Shown piece after piece: positions 18,655 to 27,274 of a DNA stretch of 64,000 nucleotides (positions are counted from its first letter, which is position 1; every line of letters starts with the position of its first letter). This stretch comes from Chryseobacterium rhizoplanae (GTDB lineage: Bacteria; Bacteroidota; Bacteroidia; Flavobacteriales; Weeksellaceae): assembly GCF_900182655.1 (NCBI RefSeq), contig NZ_FXTC01000015.1, forward strand, positions 1 to 64,000, given 5' to 3'. A program made the translations under genes and the position numbers. The notes under the pieces are model-generated. The model saw only the letters and a list, made by a program, of their open reading frames with translations, had not been told where the DNA came from and ran no database searches.

Positions 18655-19821
18655 ATGAAAATCAGATACACAATCTATTCATTAATGCTGGGTTCATTGA
18701 TGTTTGCTCAGGAAAACCTCGATTTCAGTGGAAAAAAAGAAATAATTTCACCCGAAATCAAAGGTAAAAACGTTACATTCCGCCTTCGTGCACCAGAGGC
18801 AAAAACAGTAATACTACAAGGAAACTGGATGCCGGGAAAAGGTTGGGAACCGGGAACAGTGGAATTAAAAAAAGATGCAGATGGAATCTGGTCGTTCTCT
18901 GAAAATGATCTGGCTCCTGATATCTATACCTATTCTTTTATTGTGGATGGCGTAAAAGCCAATGATCCGAACAATTCTTATCAGGTTCGTGATGTTTCAT
19001 CGGTGATGAGTATGATTTTGATTGATGGAAAACAATCTGAAAATTACAAAGTTCAGAACGTCCCGCACGGAACCGTTTCCAAAAGATGGTATCAATCAAG
19101 CGGGTTGAAAGAAGACAGAAGATTAACGGTTTATACTCCTCCGGGATATGAAAATTCGAAAGAAAAATTCCCGGTTTTATACCTTTTACACGGAATGGGT
19201 GGTGACGAAGAAGCATGGATGACCTTGGGAAGGGCCTCGCAGATTCTGGATAATCTGATTGCTCAGGGAAAAGCAAAACCTATGATTGTTGTAATGCCAA
19301 ATGGTCATACAAGCAATTCTGCAGCGCCGGGCGAATCTTCCAAAGGTTTTTATAAGATCGATATGAAAACACCGGATATTTTCAGTGGTGATATGGAAAC
19401 TTATTTCAAGGAAATCATGGAATTTACAGAGCACAATTACCGGGTAAAATCAGACGCAGGAAACAGAGCAATTGCCGGACTTTCAATGGGTGGATTCCAT
19501 TCACTGTATATTTCTGCCAATCAGCCAAAAACGTTTGATTATGTAGGATTGTTTTCTCCGGCAATTCTTCCGCCTGATGAAAAGAAAAGTCCTGTTTATC
19601 AGAATTTAGATCAAAAACTGAAAACTCAGCAAACCAATTCATACAAATTGTATTGGATTGCCATCGGAAAAACAGATTTTCTCTATAAAAACGTGACAGA
19701 ATATCGTGAAAAACTCAGCAGGATGAACTTCAAATACCAATACGCAGAATCCGAAGGCGGTCATACGTGGAGCAATTGGAGAACCTATCTGAATGATTTT
19801 CTTCCTCAGTTATTTAAATAA
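18655..19821 (+). CDS. Secreted esterase (enterochelin-esterase/feruloyl-esterase-like) with N-terminal E-set domain
   Basis: 388 residues with a signal peptide (cleavage near MFA-QE). Residues 30-125 form a CBM48/E-set-like beta domain (VTFRLRAPEAKTVILQGNW, YTYSFIVDGV). The alpha/beta hydrolase of the esterase-D/CE1 type follows, with YLLHGMGGDEEAWM, nucleophile S277 in AGLSMGG and the histidine in EGGHTW near the C-terminus. It lies 67 bases after GH3. It probably removes acyl or feruloyl groups from the polysaccharide used by the locus. Confidence 0.85.
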   Translation: MKIRYTIYSLMLGSLMFAQENLDFSGKKEIISPEIKGKNVTFRLRAPEAKTVILQGNWMPGKGWEPGTVELKKDADGIWSFSENDLAPDIYTYSFIVDGVKANDPNNSYQVRDVSSVMSMILIDGKQSENYKVQNVPHGTVSKRWYQSSGLKEDRRLTVYTPPGYENSKEKFPVLYLLHGMGGDEEAWMTLGRASQILDNLIAQGKAKPMIVVMPNGHTSNSAAPGESSKGFYKIDMKTPDIFSGDMETYFKEIMEFTEHNYRVKSDAGNRAIAGLSMGGFHSLYISANQPKTFDYVGLFSPAILPPDEKKSPVYQNLDQKLKTQQTNSYKLYWIAIGKTDFLYKNVTEYREKLSRMNFKYQYAESEGGHTWSNWRTYLNDFLPQLFK

Positions 19822-19832
19822 ACAAATTGAAA

Positions 19833-20711
19833 ATGAAAAGAATATTCATAACCGCATTATTTATAACAGGAATATACAATGCATATGCACAAAAATCTAT
19901 TCCTTTATACCAGGGAAAGGCACCGGGAACAGAAAACTGGAAGCAGAAAGAAGCACAGCAATTCAGCGAGCTGTTCAAAACAGAAGTTGTTTTCAATGTG
20001 TCTCAGCCTTCAATACTAATTTTCGAGGCAGATAAAACCAAGGCCAACGGAACAGTTGTTGTTATTGCTCCCGGCGGTGGCTTTCAAAGCTTATCGATCA
20101 ACCGTGAAGGAATTGATATGGCAAAAAAGCTCGCAGAAAACGGAATTACAGCAGTTGTTTTAAAATACAGATTGCTGGAAACGAAATCTAATGATCCTGC
20201 CAAAGAAATGATGGAGAATATTAAAGACAGAAATGCTTTTGATGCCAAAACAGCTCCTGTTAAAGTGATGGCCGGAGAGGATATCAGAACAGCAATTTCA
20301 TATATCAGAACGCACGCAAAAGAACTGAAGATCAATCCTGAAAAATTAGGCGTGATTGGATTTTCTGCCGGTGCCAGTGTAATTTTAGAAAGTGTTCTCC
20401 ATAGTAAAGATGCTTCAACGTTACCAAATTTTGCCGCATCCATTTATGGTGGACCAAGTCAGGAAATTCTAAATACTGAGGTCCCTAAAGCTGCTCTTCC
20501 ACTATTTATCTGTGCCGCGAGTGATGATCAACTGAAACTGGCGCCAAAATCAGTTCTATTGTATAACAAATGGCTGGAAGCAGGTCAGCCTGCTGAACTC
20601 CATATCTATGAAAAAGGAGGTCATGGCTTTGGTATGGGAAAACAAAATCTTCCCGTTGACAACTGGTCTGATGTGTACCTTGACTGGTTGAGGTTCCATA
20701 ACTTTTTGTAG
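19833..20711 (+). CDS. Alpha/beta hydrolase, acetyl-xylan-esterase-like
   Basis: 292 residues from ATG 19833, preferred over TTG 19827. A signal peptide ends at AYA-QK. The oxyanion region VIAPGGGF, the nucleophile elbow GVIGFSAGA, an aspartate in ICAASDDQ and the histidine in EKGGHGFGM show a complete hydrolase of the acetyl-esterase/lipase type. It lies 11 bases after the previous esterase and is clearly co-transcribed. It likely deacylates oligosaccharides in the periplasm. Confidence 0.85.
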   Translation: MKRIFITALFITGIYNAYAQKSIPLYQGKAPGTENWKQKEAQQFSELFKTEVVFNVSQPSILIFEADKTKANGTVVVIAPGGGFQSLSINREGIDMAKKLAENGITAVVLKYRLLETKSNDPAKEMMENIKDRNAFDAKTAPVKVMAGEDIRTAISYIRTHAKELKINPEKLGVIGFSAGASVILESVLHSKDASTLPNFAASIYGGPSQEILNTEVPKAALPLFICAASDDQLKLAPKSVLLYNKWLEAGQPAELHIYEKGGHGFGMGKQNLPVDNWSDVYLDWLRFHNFL

Positions 20712-20843
20712 TTATTTAATCAATTTAATACTTTTTATATAGTTTCTTACATGGCATTTTCTGTCCAAGGGCAGAATGTGCTGTGGTTTCTGGAATAGCA
20801 TATTTCAAACTTATACTTTGTTTAATAAAAACTAAATCTAAAT

Positions 20844-23306
20844 ATGAATAAGAATACATCAACACTGGCCGGACTTTTTTCCGGGAACAAATATTCAGTA
20901 TTGTTTTTGGCTTTAATGGGTCTGTCACCTCTTACAAAGGCTCAAAATAACCCAACTATTACTGTTGGCGGAAAAGCGTTCAAAGATCTCAACAAAAACG
21001 GTAAACTGGACGTCTGGGAAGATACAAGACTTCCGGTTGATCAAAGAATAGATGCCATTGTCAGCCAAATGACCAATAAAGAAAAGGTTGATCTGCTGAT
21101 TGGTACAGGCATGCCCGGAATTGAAGTCTTAACCGGACCTGTAGGTGATTCAAAGCAGGGACTTGTTCCCGGAGCTGCAGGTGGAACAGCTAATCTGGAC
21201 AGATTCGGAATTCCCGCTACTGTTGTGGCGGATGGACCTGCAGGCTTAAGAATTGCACCAACAAGGGAAAAAGATTTCAAAACGTACTATGCAACGGCAT
21301 TTCCTGTAGGAACAGCTTTAGCTTCAACCTGGAACAAAACGCTATTGGAAGAAGTAGGAAAAGCAATGGGGAATGAAGTGAAAGAATACGGCGTTGATGT
21401 TTTGCTGGCACCTGCCTTGAATATTCAAAGAAATCCATTAAATGGAAGGAATTTCGAGTATTATTCAGAGGATCCCTTAATTTCAGGGAAAACTGCTGCG
21501 GCAATAGTCAATGGAGTCCAGTCCCAGGGAGTGGGAACATCTGTTAAACATTTTGCTGCGAATAATGAGGAGACCAATCGTTTAACAATCAATGCGCATG
21601 TATCTGAAAGAGCATTGAGAGAATTATATCTGAGAAATTTTGAAATCACCGTAAAAGAATCTCAGCCCTGGACTGTAATGTCATCTTATAACAAAGTGAA
21701 TGGGGTGTATACTTCAGATTCCAGAGATTTATTAACTCAGATTTTAAGAAACGAATGGGGATTCAAAGGAATCGTGATGACTGACTGGTTCGGTGGATTT
21801 CCCGGATTTGAATCCATCAGAACGGGAGGAATTTCTGATGTTGTAAAACAGATGAACGCAGGAAATGACCTGTTGATGCCTGGAATTCCGGCACAGAAAA
21901 AAGCGTTGCTGGAAGCTTTGGATTCAGGCCGGTTACCACAGGAAGTGGCGGATCTCAACGTGAAAAGAATTTTGGAATATATTTTCAGAACGCCAACATT
22001 TGCACATTATAAATACAGTGACAAACCAGATCTGAACGCCCATGCTGCGGTAACCAGAAGTGCTGCGGCGGAAGGAATGGTTTTGCTTAAAAATGAAAAC
22101 AATGTTTTACCTTTTGCAGACAAGCAGAAAGAAGTTTCCTTGTTCGGAGTGACCTCTTATGCCTGGATTACAGGAGGTACAGGAAGTGGCAGTGTCAACA
22201 ACAAACATACGGTTTCACTTTTGGAAGGGCTGAATGCTGCAGGGTATAAATTAGACAAGGAGCTGGTAGAATTGTATAAACCGCATGCTGAAAAAGAAGC
22301 TTCAGCAGAAAAGGAAAGAAGAAAAGCCAGGGGAATTTTGGCATTGCCGGAGAGGCTGCCTGAAATGAAAATGGATGATGACTTCATCGCTAAAAAAGCG
22401 GAAACTTCTGAAATTGCTTTTGTAACATTGGGAAGGAATTCCGGGGAAGGAGGTGATAGAGTAGTGAACAATGACTTTAATCTGGCAACGGAAGAAATAG
22501 AAATGCTTGATAAAATTTCCAAAGCTTTTCACGCAAAAGGAAAAAAAGTGGTGGTCATACTGAACATCGGTGGGGTTATTGAGACTGCTTCATGGAAAGA
22601 TAAGGTAGATGCCGTTTTATTGGCCTGGCAGCCCGGTCAAGAAGGAGGACATTCTGTGGCAGATGTGATTTCCGGAAAAGTAAATCCTTCCGGAAAACTG
22701 ACGATGACTTTCCCTGTAAATTATGCAGACCATGCATCAGCAAAGAATTTTCCGGGAGAACCATTGGACAATCCTGCAGATGTGACTTACAAGGAAGGTA
22801 TTTATGTAGGATACCGCTATTTTAATACTTTTGGAATAAAACCTTCATTTGAATTCGGATATGGAAAGTCGTACACCGATTTTGAGTATTCAAATATTAA
22901 AACAAATTCTAAGACCTTTAATGATCATTTAGAAGTAAGTGTCAACATTAAAAACAAAGGAAAAGTACCAGGAAAAGAAATCGTTGAACTGTACCTTTCT
23001 GCACCCGGCAAGACCATTGACAAACCAAGATCTGAATTAAAAGCTTATGCAAAGACAAAAGAATTAAATCCGGGAGAATCACAAACGATTATTTTAACTT
23101 TAAACAAGAAAGATTTAGCTTCGTTTGAAACGGGAAAATCAGCATGGGTAGCTGAAGCCGGAAGATATAAAATTCTGGTAGGTGCTTCGTCGTTAGATAT
23201 CAGGCAGAAGACAGAAGTTGATGTAACAAAAGAATTGGTAATTGAAAAGGTAGAACATATTCTCCCTGCTGATAAACAATTTGAAGATCTGAAGTCCCAA
23301 CAATAA
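20844..23306 (+). CDS. Glycoside hydrolase family 3 with fibronectin-III-like C-terminal domain
   Basis: 820 residues, signal peptide (cleavage near TKA-QN). Like the other GH3 of this locus it carries DLNKNGKLDVWEDTRLPVDQR, an EF-hand-like segment, before the catalytic domain. Catalytic features: DGPAGLRI, NPLNGRNFEYYSEDP, KHFAANNEETNR and nucleophile D314 in VMTDWFGG. The C-terminal GH3 domain (LLKNENNVLPF) and the FnIII-like module (NKGKVPGKEIVELYLSAP) are complete. The family pattern is that of beta-glucosidases and beta-xylosidases. It ends the carbohydrate locus. Confidence 0.9.
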   Translation: MNKNTSTLAGLFSGNKYSVLFLALMGLSPLTKAQNNPTITVGGKAFKDLNKNGKLDVWEDTRLPVDQRIDAIVSQMTNKEKVDLLIGTGMPGIEVLTGPVGDSKQGLVPGAAGGTANLDRFGIPATVVADGPAGLRIAPTREKDFKTYYATAFPVGTALASTWNKTLLEEVGKAMGNEVKEYGVDVLLAPALNIQRNPLNGRNFEYYSEDPLISGKTAAAIVNGVQSQGVGTSVKHFAANNEETNRLTINAHVSERALRELYLRNFEITVKESQPWTVMSSYNKVNGVYTSDSRDLLTQILRNEWGFKGIVMTDWFGGFPGFESIRTGGISDVVKQMNAGNDLLMPGIPAQKKALLEALDSGRLPQEVADLNVKRILEYIFRTPTFAHYKYSDKPDLNAHAAVTRSAAAEGMVLLKNENNVLPFADKQKEVSLFGVTSYAWITGGTGSGSVNNKHTVSLLEGLNAAGYKLDKELVELYKPHAEKEASAEKERRKARGILALPERLPEMKMDDDFIAKKAETSEIAFVTLGRNSGEGGDRVVNNDFNLATEEIEMLDKISKAFHAKGKKVVVILNIGGVIETASWKDKVDAVLLAWQPGQEGGHSVADVISGKVNPSGKLTMTFPVNYADHASAKNFPGEPLDNPADVTYKEGIYVGYRYFNTFGIKPSFEFGYGKSYTDFEYSNIKTNSKTFNDHLEVSVNIKNKGKVPGKEIVELYLSAPGKTIDKPRSELKAYAKTKELNPGESQTIILTLNKKDLASFETGKSAWVAEAGRYKILVGASSLDIRQKTEVDVTKELVIEKVEHILPADKQFEDLKSQQ

Positions 23307-23689
23307 TGAAAATAAAATAGGTTTTAGCGATAACTGAAATCTGTCAAGTAGGCAATACAATAGGTTTGATAAGATTTTCTATGAAAGTATTAGAAAATTG
23401 TAGTTCGTTTGAGGCAGATTAAACAAGAATTAGCTATTCTAAATCTGGTATTAAATTTCTTGTAGTTGTAAAGTTTTTTACAATGTAATTTTAAATGTCT
23501 GAAACATTTGAAGTTGAAATAGTTTGACTTTATTCTACTTTGATAGGCTTATATCATTCCATAAAGATTTTACGAATAATATGGTAGGATATTTAGCTTG
23601 TATTCAGCTGATGGGATTTATTTAGTGATGAAATTTTGCACATTCAGGTATATAATAACCTCATTAAAAAAGTGTTTTAAAAATTAAAA
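23307..23689. other. Intergenic gap without recognisable gene
   Basis: AT-rich sequence between the GH3 gene and the TetR operator region. I see no ORF with coding character and no strong terminator hairpin. Confidence 0.5.
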
Positions 23690-23705
23690 TATACTTTTTG
23701 GTATA
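23690..23705. promoter_or_regulatory. TetR operator copy A
   Basis: TATACT-TTTT-GGTATA, one mismatch from the perfect inverted repeat TATACT-N4-AGTATA found downstream of the regulator gene. It lies just upstream of the -33 box. Confidence 0.55.
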
Positions 23706-23710
23706 ATTTA

Positions 23711-23743
23711 TTTGTTTTTAAAAAATACTTTTTAGTATATTTG
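23711..23743 (+). promoter_or_regulatory. Promoter of TetR gene overlapping operator copy B
   Basis: TTTG (23711-23714), 21 bases, TATATTTG (23736-23743): a full Bacteroidota promoter. Operator copy B, AATACT-TTTT-AGTATA (23724-23739), overlaps the -7 box, an arrangement expected for autorepression. The transcription start should fall near 23749, which argues against the ATG at 23746 as start codon. Confidence 0.65.
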
Positions 23744-23763
23744 CAATGTTAAATCAAAATATA

Positions 23764-24354
23764 ATGTTAACCAAAGCAGAAAAAACAAAGCAATTTATTC
23801 TGGAAACAGCAGCACCACTTTATAATGAGAAAGGGATTTCTGGTGTGAGTATAGATGATGTTTTAGAAGCCACAAAATTAACAAAAGGCTGTATTTACGG
23901 GCATTTTAATGGTAAAGACGATTTATCGGAACAAGTGATTGATTATTCACTAAATAAAATGTCAGTTAAAATGTCAACAATTGTTTCCCAAGGAAAAACA
24001 GCTAAAGAAAAAGTTTTTCTTTATCTTGATTTTTACAAAAATCCGATTGATACATTTATAGCGGGCGGTTGCCCGATATTCAATACAGCGGTGGAAGCAG
24101 ATGATAATTTTCCGATTATTAAAAAGAAAGTTGCAGCTACTTTAAGAGCCGGACAACAAGGAATAGCTAATGTTTTACAGGAAGGAATTAATAATCTGGA
24201 GTTCTCAGAGAAGCTTAATCCGGAAGCTTTTGCATTCAAAATGATGGCGGCTGTAGAAGGCGGCATTATTCTGTGCAGAACAATGGAAACCTCAAAACCA
24301 ATGATAGAACTGGTAAAAAGTTTAAAAAATGAATTAGAGCTGTATTCACTCTAA
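23764..24354 (+). CDS. TetR-family repressor
   Basis: 196 residues from ATG 23764 (MLTKAEKTKQFILETAAPLY). The ATG at 23746 is less likely because the promoter places transcription start beside or past it. The TetR HTH is at about 8-50 (GVSIDDVLEATKLTKGCIYGHFNGKDDL), followed by a helical ligand domain with the GGCPIFNTAVE segment seen in YfiR/LmrA-type regulators. Its operator palindrome occurs twice upstream and once between it and the OYE gene. It therefore likely represses itself and the reductase run downstream. Confidence 0.88.
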   Translation: MLTKAEKTKQFILETAAPLYNEKGISGVSIDDVLEATKLTKGCIYGHFNGKDDLSEQVIDYSLNKMSVKMSTIVSQGKTAKEKVFLYLDFYKNPIDTFIAGGCPIFNTAVEADDNFPIIKKKVAATLRAGQQGIANVLQEGINNLEFSEKLNPEAFAFKMMAAVEGGIILCRTMETSKPMIELVKSLKNELELYSL

Positions 24355-24370
24355 TTTTTTTAACATAAAA

Positions 24371-24386
24371 TATACTTTTTAGTATA
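24371..24386. promoter_or_regulatory. TetR operator copy C upstream of OYE gene
   Basis: Perfect inverted repeat TATACT-TTTT-AGTATA, identical in form to the sites in the regulator promoter and located 46 bases before the reductase start codon. Confidence 0.6.
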
Positions 24387-24432
24387 TTTTAGAAGTGATG
24401 GTATTTAGAAATCAAATTCAAAAAAATAAAAT

Positions 24433-25524
24433 ATGAACAACAGGTTATTTGAAAGCTATGAGCTTAACGGACAAAGTTTAAACAACAGAATCGTAATGGC
24501 TCCCATGACAAGAGCCCGTTCTGCAAACGAAGGGAATATCGCAACAGAACTTACAGCAGCCTATTATGCACAACGTGCAACAGCAGGACTTATCATCAGC
24601 GAAGGAACTTTTATCAGCGAAGAAGCAATTGGGTTTATCAATGTTCCCGGAATTTATACTCAACCTCAAATAAAAGGCTGGAAAACCGTAACCCAAGCTG
24701 TTCACGATAAAAATGGTAAAATATTTGCCCAGCTTTGGCACACAGGAGCATATTCTCATCCGGATTTACATAACGGAAAATTACCTTTTACACCTTCAAA
24801 TGTTAATCCGAACCAACAAGCTTTCACACCGGAAGGTTTCAAACCAACCGTTGCTCCACAGCCAATGACGATTGAAGATATCAAAAGAACAATTCAGGAT
24901 TTTAAAAATGGAGCAATCAATGCTTTTGAAGCTGGTTTTGATGGGGTAGAACTTCATGGTGCCAACGGATATTTGCTGCAACAGTTTTTTAGTAAAAATT
25001 CTAACGACAGAACTGATGAATACGGAGGAAACCCAGAAAACAGAGCCAGAATTCTATTCGAAATTTTAGATACCATCCAGGAAGTTGCCGATATCAGAAA
25101 AGTGGGTGTTCGCCTCAATCCTTCTTTGAACGGAATTATGGGAATTGATGTGGATGACGAAACCATCGCAACCTATGACTATATAATCAACAGACTAAAC
25201 GACTATGATTTGGCTTATATACATTTAATTGAACCCTTCACAGACGTTACCGACAACGAAAATGCCATTCAGGAGGTCGCGAGACATTTCCGAAAAATTT
25301 ACAACGGAACTATTATCATCAACCGTGCTTTCAACAAAGAAACGGCGACTAAAGTTTTGGAAAGTGGTGATGCAGATTTGGTGTCATTTGGAGTTCCCTT
25401 TATCGCTAATCCAGATTTAGTAGAGCGTTTCAAAACCGATGCCGCTCTTAATGTACCCAATCAGGAGACTTTTTACACACCGGGAGAAAAAGGTTATACA
25501 GACTATCCTTTTTTAACTATCTAA
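24433..25524 (+). CDS. Old Yellow Enzyme family FMN ene-reductase (NemA-like)
   Basis: 363 residues. OYE hallmarks are intact: MAPMTRAR with T26, AQLWHTG (Q100, W102), the substrate-binding pair H175 and N178 in ELHGANGYLLQQF, and the signature NDRTDEYGGNPENRARI. The enzyme reduces activated C=C bonds (enones, nitro compounds, quinones) using NAD(P)H in the cytosol. It lies directly behind a TetR gene with shared operators, as nemRA does in function. SDRs and a quinone reductase follow, consistent with an electrophile detoxification operon. Confidence 0.92.
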   Translation: MNNRLFESYELNGQSLNNRIVMAPMTRARSANEGNIATELTAAYYAQRATAGLIISEGTFISEEAIGFINVPGIYTQPQIKGWKTVTQAVHDKNGKIFAQLWHTGAYSHPDLHNGKLPFTPSNVNPNQQAFTPEGFKPTVAPQPMTIEDIKRTIQDFKNGAINAFEAGFDGVELHGANGYLLQQFFSKNSNDRTDEYGGNPENRARILFEILDTIQEVADIRKVGVRLNPSLNGIMGIDVDDETIATYDYIINRLNDYDLAYIHLIEPFTDVTDNENAIQEVARHFRKIYNGTIIINRAFNKETATKVLESGDADLVSFGVPFIANPDLVERFKTDAALNVPNQETFYTPGEKGYTDYPFLTI

Positions 25525-25534
25525 AATAATTGGG

Positions 25535-25644
25535 GCGACCGGGCAGGCTCTTCACTCTATCTTTTGTTCCGCTAAAGCTCCACAAAAGGATGCCGTTGCA
25601 CCCGAGGCCTTTTGGCCGAACTGTACGAAGTAAATCCCTGTCGC
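25535..25644. repeat. Structured GC-rich intergenic element
   Basis: The ends pair as GCGACCGGG (25535-25543) with CCCTGTCGC (25636-25644), one mismatch. Inside are a second stem ATCTTTTGT/ACAAAAGGAT (25559-25567 with 25582-25591) and a small GGCC-TTTT-GGCC hairpin (25606-25617). The block is far richer in GC than its flanks and is not coding. I recall similar elements in intergenic regions of Flavobacteriia, but cannot check that here. Confidence 0.55.
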
Positions 25645-25694
25645 AAAGCAGTCAATCATTATAAATTTTCAACAAAAAATAACAATTCAACAAA

Positions 25695-26423
25695 ATGAAA
25701 ACAACAGGAAATACCCTATTCATCAGTGGCGGAAGTGCCGGAATAGGCTTAGCAATCGCTAAAAAATTAAATCAAGCAGGTAATAAAATCATTATCAACG
25801 GAAGAAATGAAGAACGTCTCCAAAAAGCTTTGTCAGAACTGACGGATGCTGTTGGAATTCAGGGAGATCTATCCATTGAAGCAGATAGAATCCGTATAGC
25901 AGAAGAGCTGAAGACAAATCATGCTGATGTAAATGTCATCATAAACAATGCAGGAGCTGCATTCGGCTATTTATTAAGCGAAACCACCAACGCTCACGAA
26001 AAAGCTCAGATTGAGATGAATACCAATTATTTTGCCATCATCCATTTTACAGAACTGATGATTCCTCATCTATTGGAAAAAGAAGAATCAGCGGTTGTTA
26101 ATATTTCGTCTATTGCGGTCTACGGAAGTCACAAATTCTTACCAACCTATGGAGCAACAAAAGCTGCTTTGCATAGTTACACAACTGCATTGAGACAAAC
26201 TTATGAAGAACAGAAAAACCTTCACATTTACGAAGTGTATCCACCTTTGGTCAATACAGATTTCTCTGCGGAAATCGGTGGTGCTGCGGGAATTCCGCCA
26301 AGTGAGGTGGCAGATGAATTATTCATCGGACTAGAAAATAATCTATTCGATATTCCTGTGGGAGATTCAAAAATTTATGCAAATGCAATTGGAGAAGCAA
26401 TGGCAAAGTTAGTTCAGGCTTAA
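25695..26423 (+). CDS. Short-chain dehydrogenase (DltE-like)
   Basis: 242 residues, classical SDR: ISGGSAGIG at 10-18, NNAG at 84-87, S138/S139, Y152 and K156 (TYGATK). The C-terminus has the EVYPPLVNTDFS pattern of DltE-type reductases, which is shared with the next SDR. Cytosolic and NAD(P)-dependent. It lies 170 bases after OYE with a structured element between, and likely joins the same stress response. The substrate is unknown. Confidence 0.87.
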   Translation: MKTTGNTLFISGGSAGIGLAIAKKLNQAGNKIIINGRNEERLQKALSELTDAVGIQGDLSIEADRIRIAEELKTNHADVNVIINNAGAAFGYLLSETTNAHEKAQIEMNTNYFAIIHFTELMIPHLLEKEESAVVNISSIAVYGSHKFLPTYGATKAALHSYTTALRQTYEEQKNLHIYEVYPPLVNTDFSAEIGGAAGIPPSEVADELFIGLENNLFDIPVGDSKIYANAIGEAMAKLVQA

Positions 26424-26507
26424 AAGAAATAACTAATATAAACCATTTATTTTCTGTAACTTAATGCAGGCTATGATTGGTTTATTTCATTTTTAAATTT
26501 TATGGTC

Positions 26508-27272
26508 ATGAATTTAAAAGATAAAACCATTCTGATTACGGGAGGAGCTTCCGGAATTGGGCTTGAAGCCGCAAAACAATTTTTGGCTTTAGGGAATAAG
26601 GTCATTATTACAGGAAGAAATCAGACGAAATTAGATGCCGTTAAAAAACAGTTTTCTGAAATAATGGTCATTCAATCTGATGCCGCGAAAGAGAAAGATG
26701 CAGTTGCTCTATATGAAAAAGTAAATGCTTTAGGCGGTATTGATATTTTATACAACAATGCAGGAGTTGGTGTTCACCCAATGAATTTGGGTATTGCTAA
26801 TGAAAAACATTTGGAGGGTGCAGCGTATGAAATGGAAGTCAATTATTTGGGTGTTATTCGTCTGAATAACCTTTTTATGGAAATGCTGAAATCCCGTCCG
26901 GAATCTGCAATCATTAATACAACGTCTATTCTCAGCATTGTTCCATCGGTATTGGAAGCTACATATTCTGCTTCAAAATCGGCTTTGGCATTTTATACAA
27001 AATCATTGAGATCACATTTGCAGTCAATAAACGCTTCAGTGAAAGTCTTCGAATTGTTGCCGCCGTTGGTTGATACCGATATGGTTTCAGACCGACAGGA
27101 TAAAAAAATAAGTACCACAGAATTGGTAAAAGGTCTTATGTTAGGAATGAAAAAAAATATTGACACGATAAGAGTAGGCGATACAAAAGCACTTTATCTT
27201 CTTAATCGAATTGCGCCTAAAAAAGCATACGACATAATCAATGCAAAAAAAGAATTCACAAAACTGAAATAA
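26508..27272 (+). CDS. Short-chain dehydrogenase (DltE-like)
   Basis: 254 residues from ATG 26508 (MNLKDKTILITGGASGIG); an ATG two codons upstream is possible. TGGASGIG at 11-18, NNAG at 83-86, S140, Y153 and K157 are intact. ELLPPLVDTDM parallels the PPLVNTD segment of the preceding SDR, so the two look like diverged paralogues. It ends two bases before the quinone-reductase start and is co-transcribed with it. Confidence 0.87.
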   Translation: MNLKDKTILITGGASGIGLEAAKQFLALGNKVIITGRNQTKLDAVKKQFSEIMVIQSDAAKEKDAVALYEKVNALGGIDILYNNAGVGVHPMNLGIANEKHLEGAAYEMEVNYLGVIRLNNLFMEMLKSRPESAIINTTSILSIVPSVLEATYSASKSALAFYTKSLRSHLQSINASVKVFELLPPLVDTDMVSDRQDKKISTTELVKGLMLGMKKNIDTIRVGDTKALYLLNRIAPKKAYDIINAKKEFTKLK

Positions 27273-27274
27273 TT

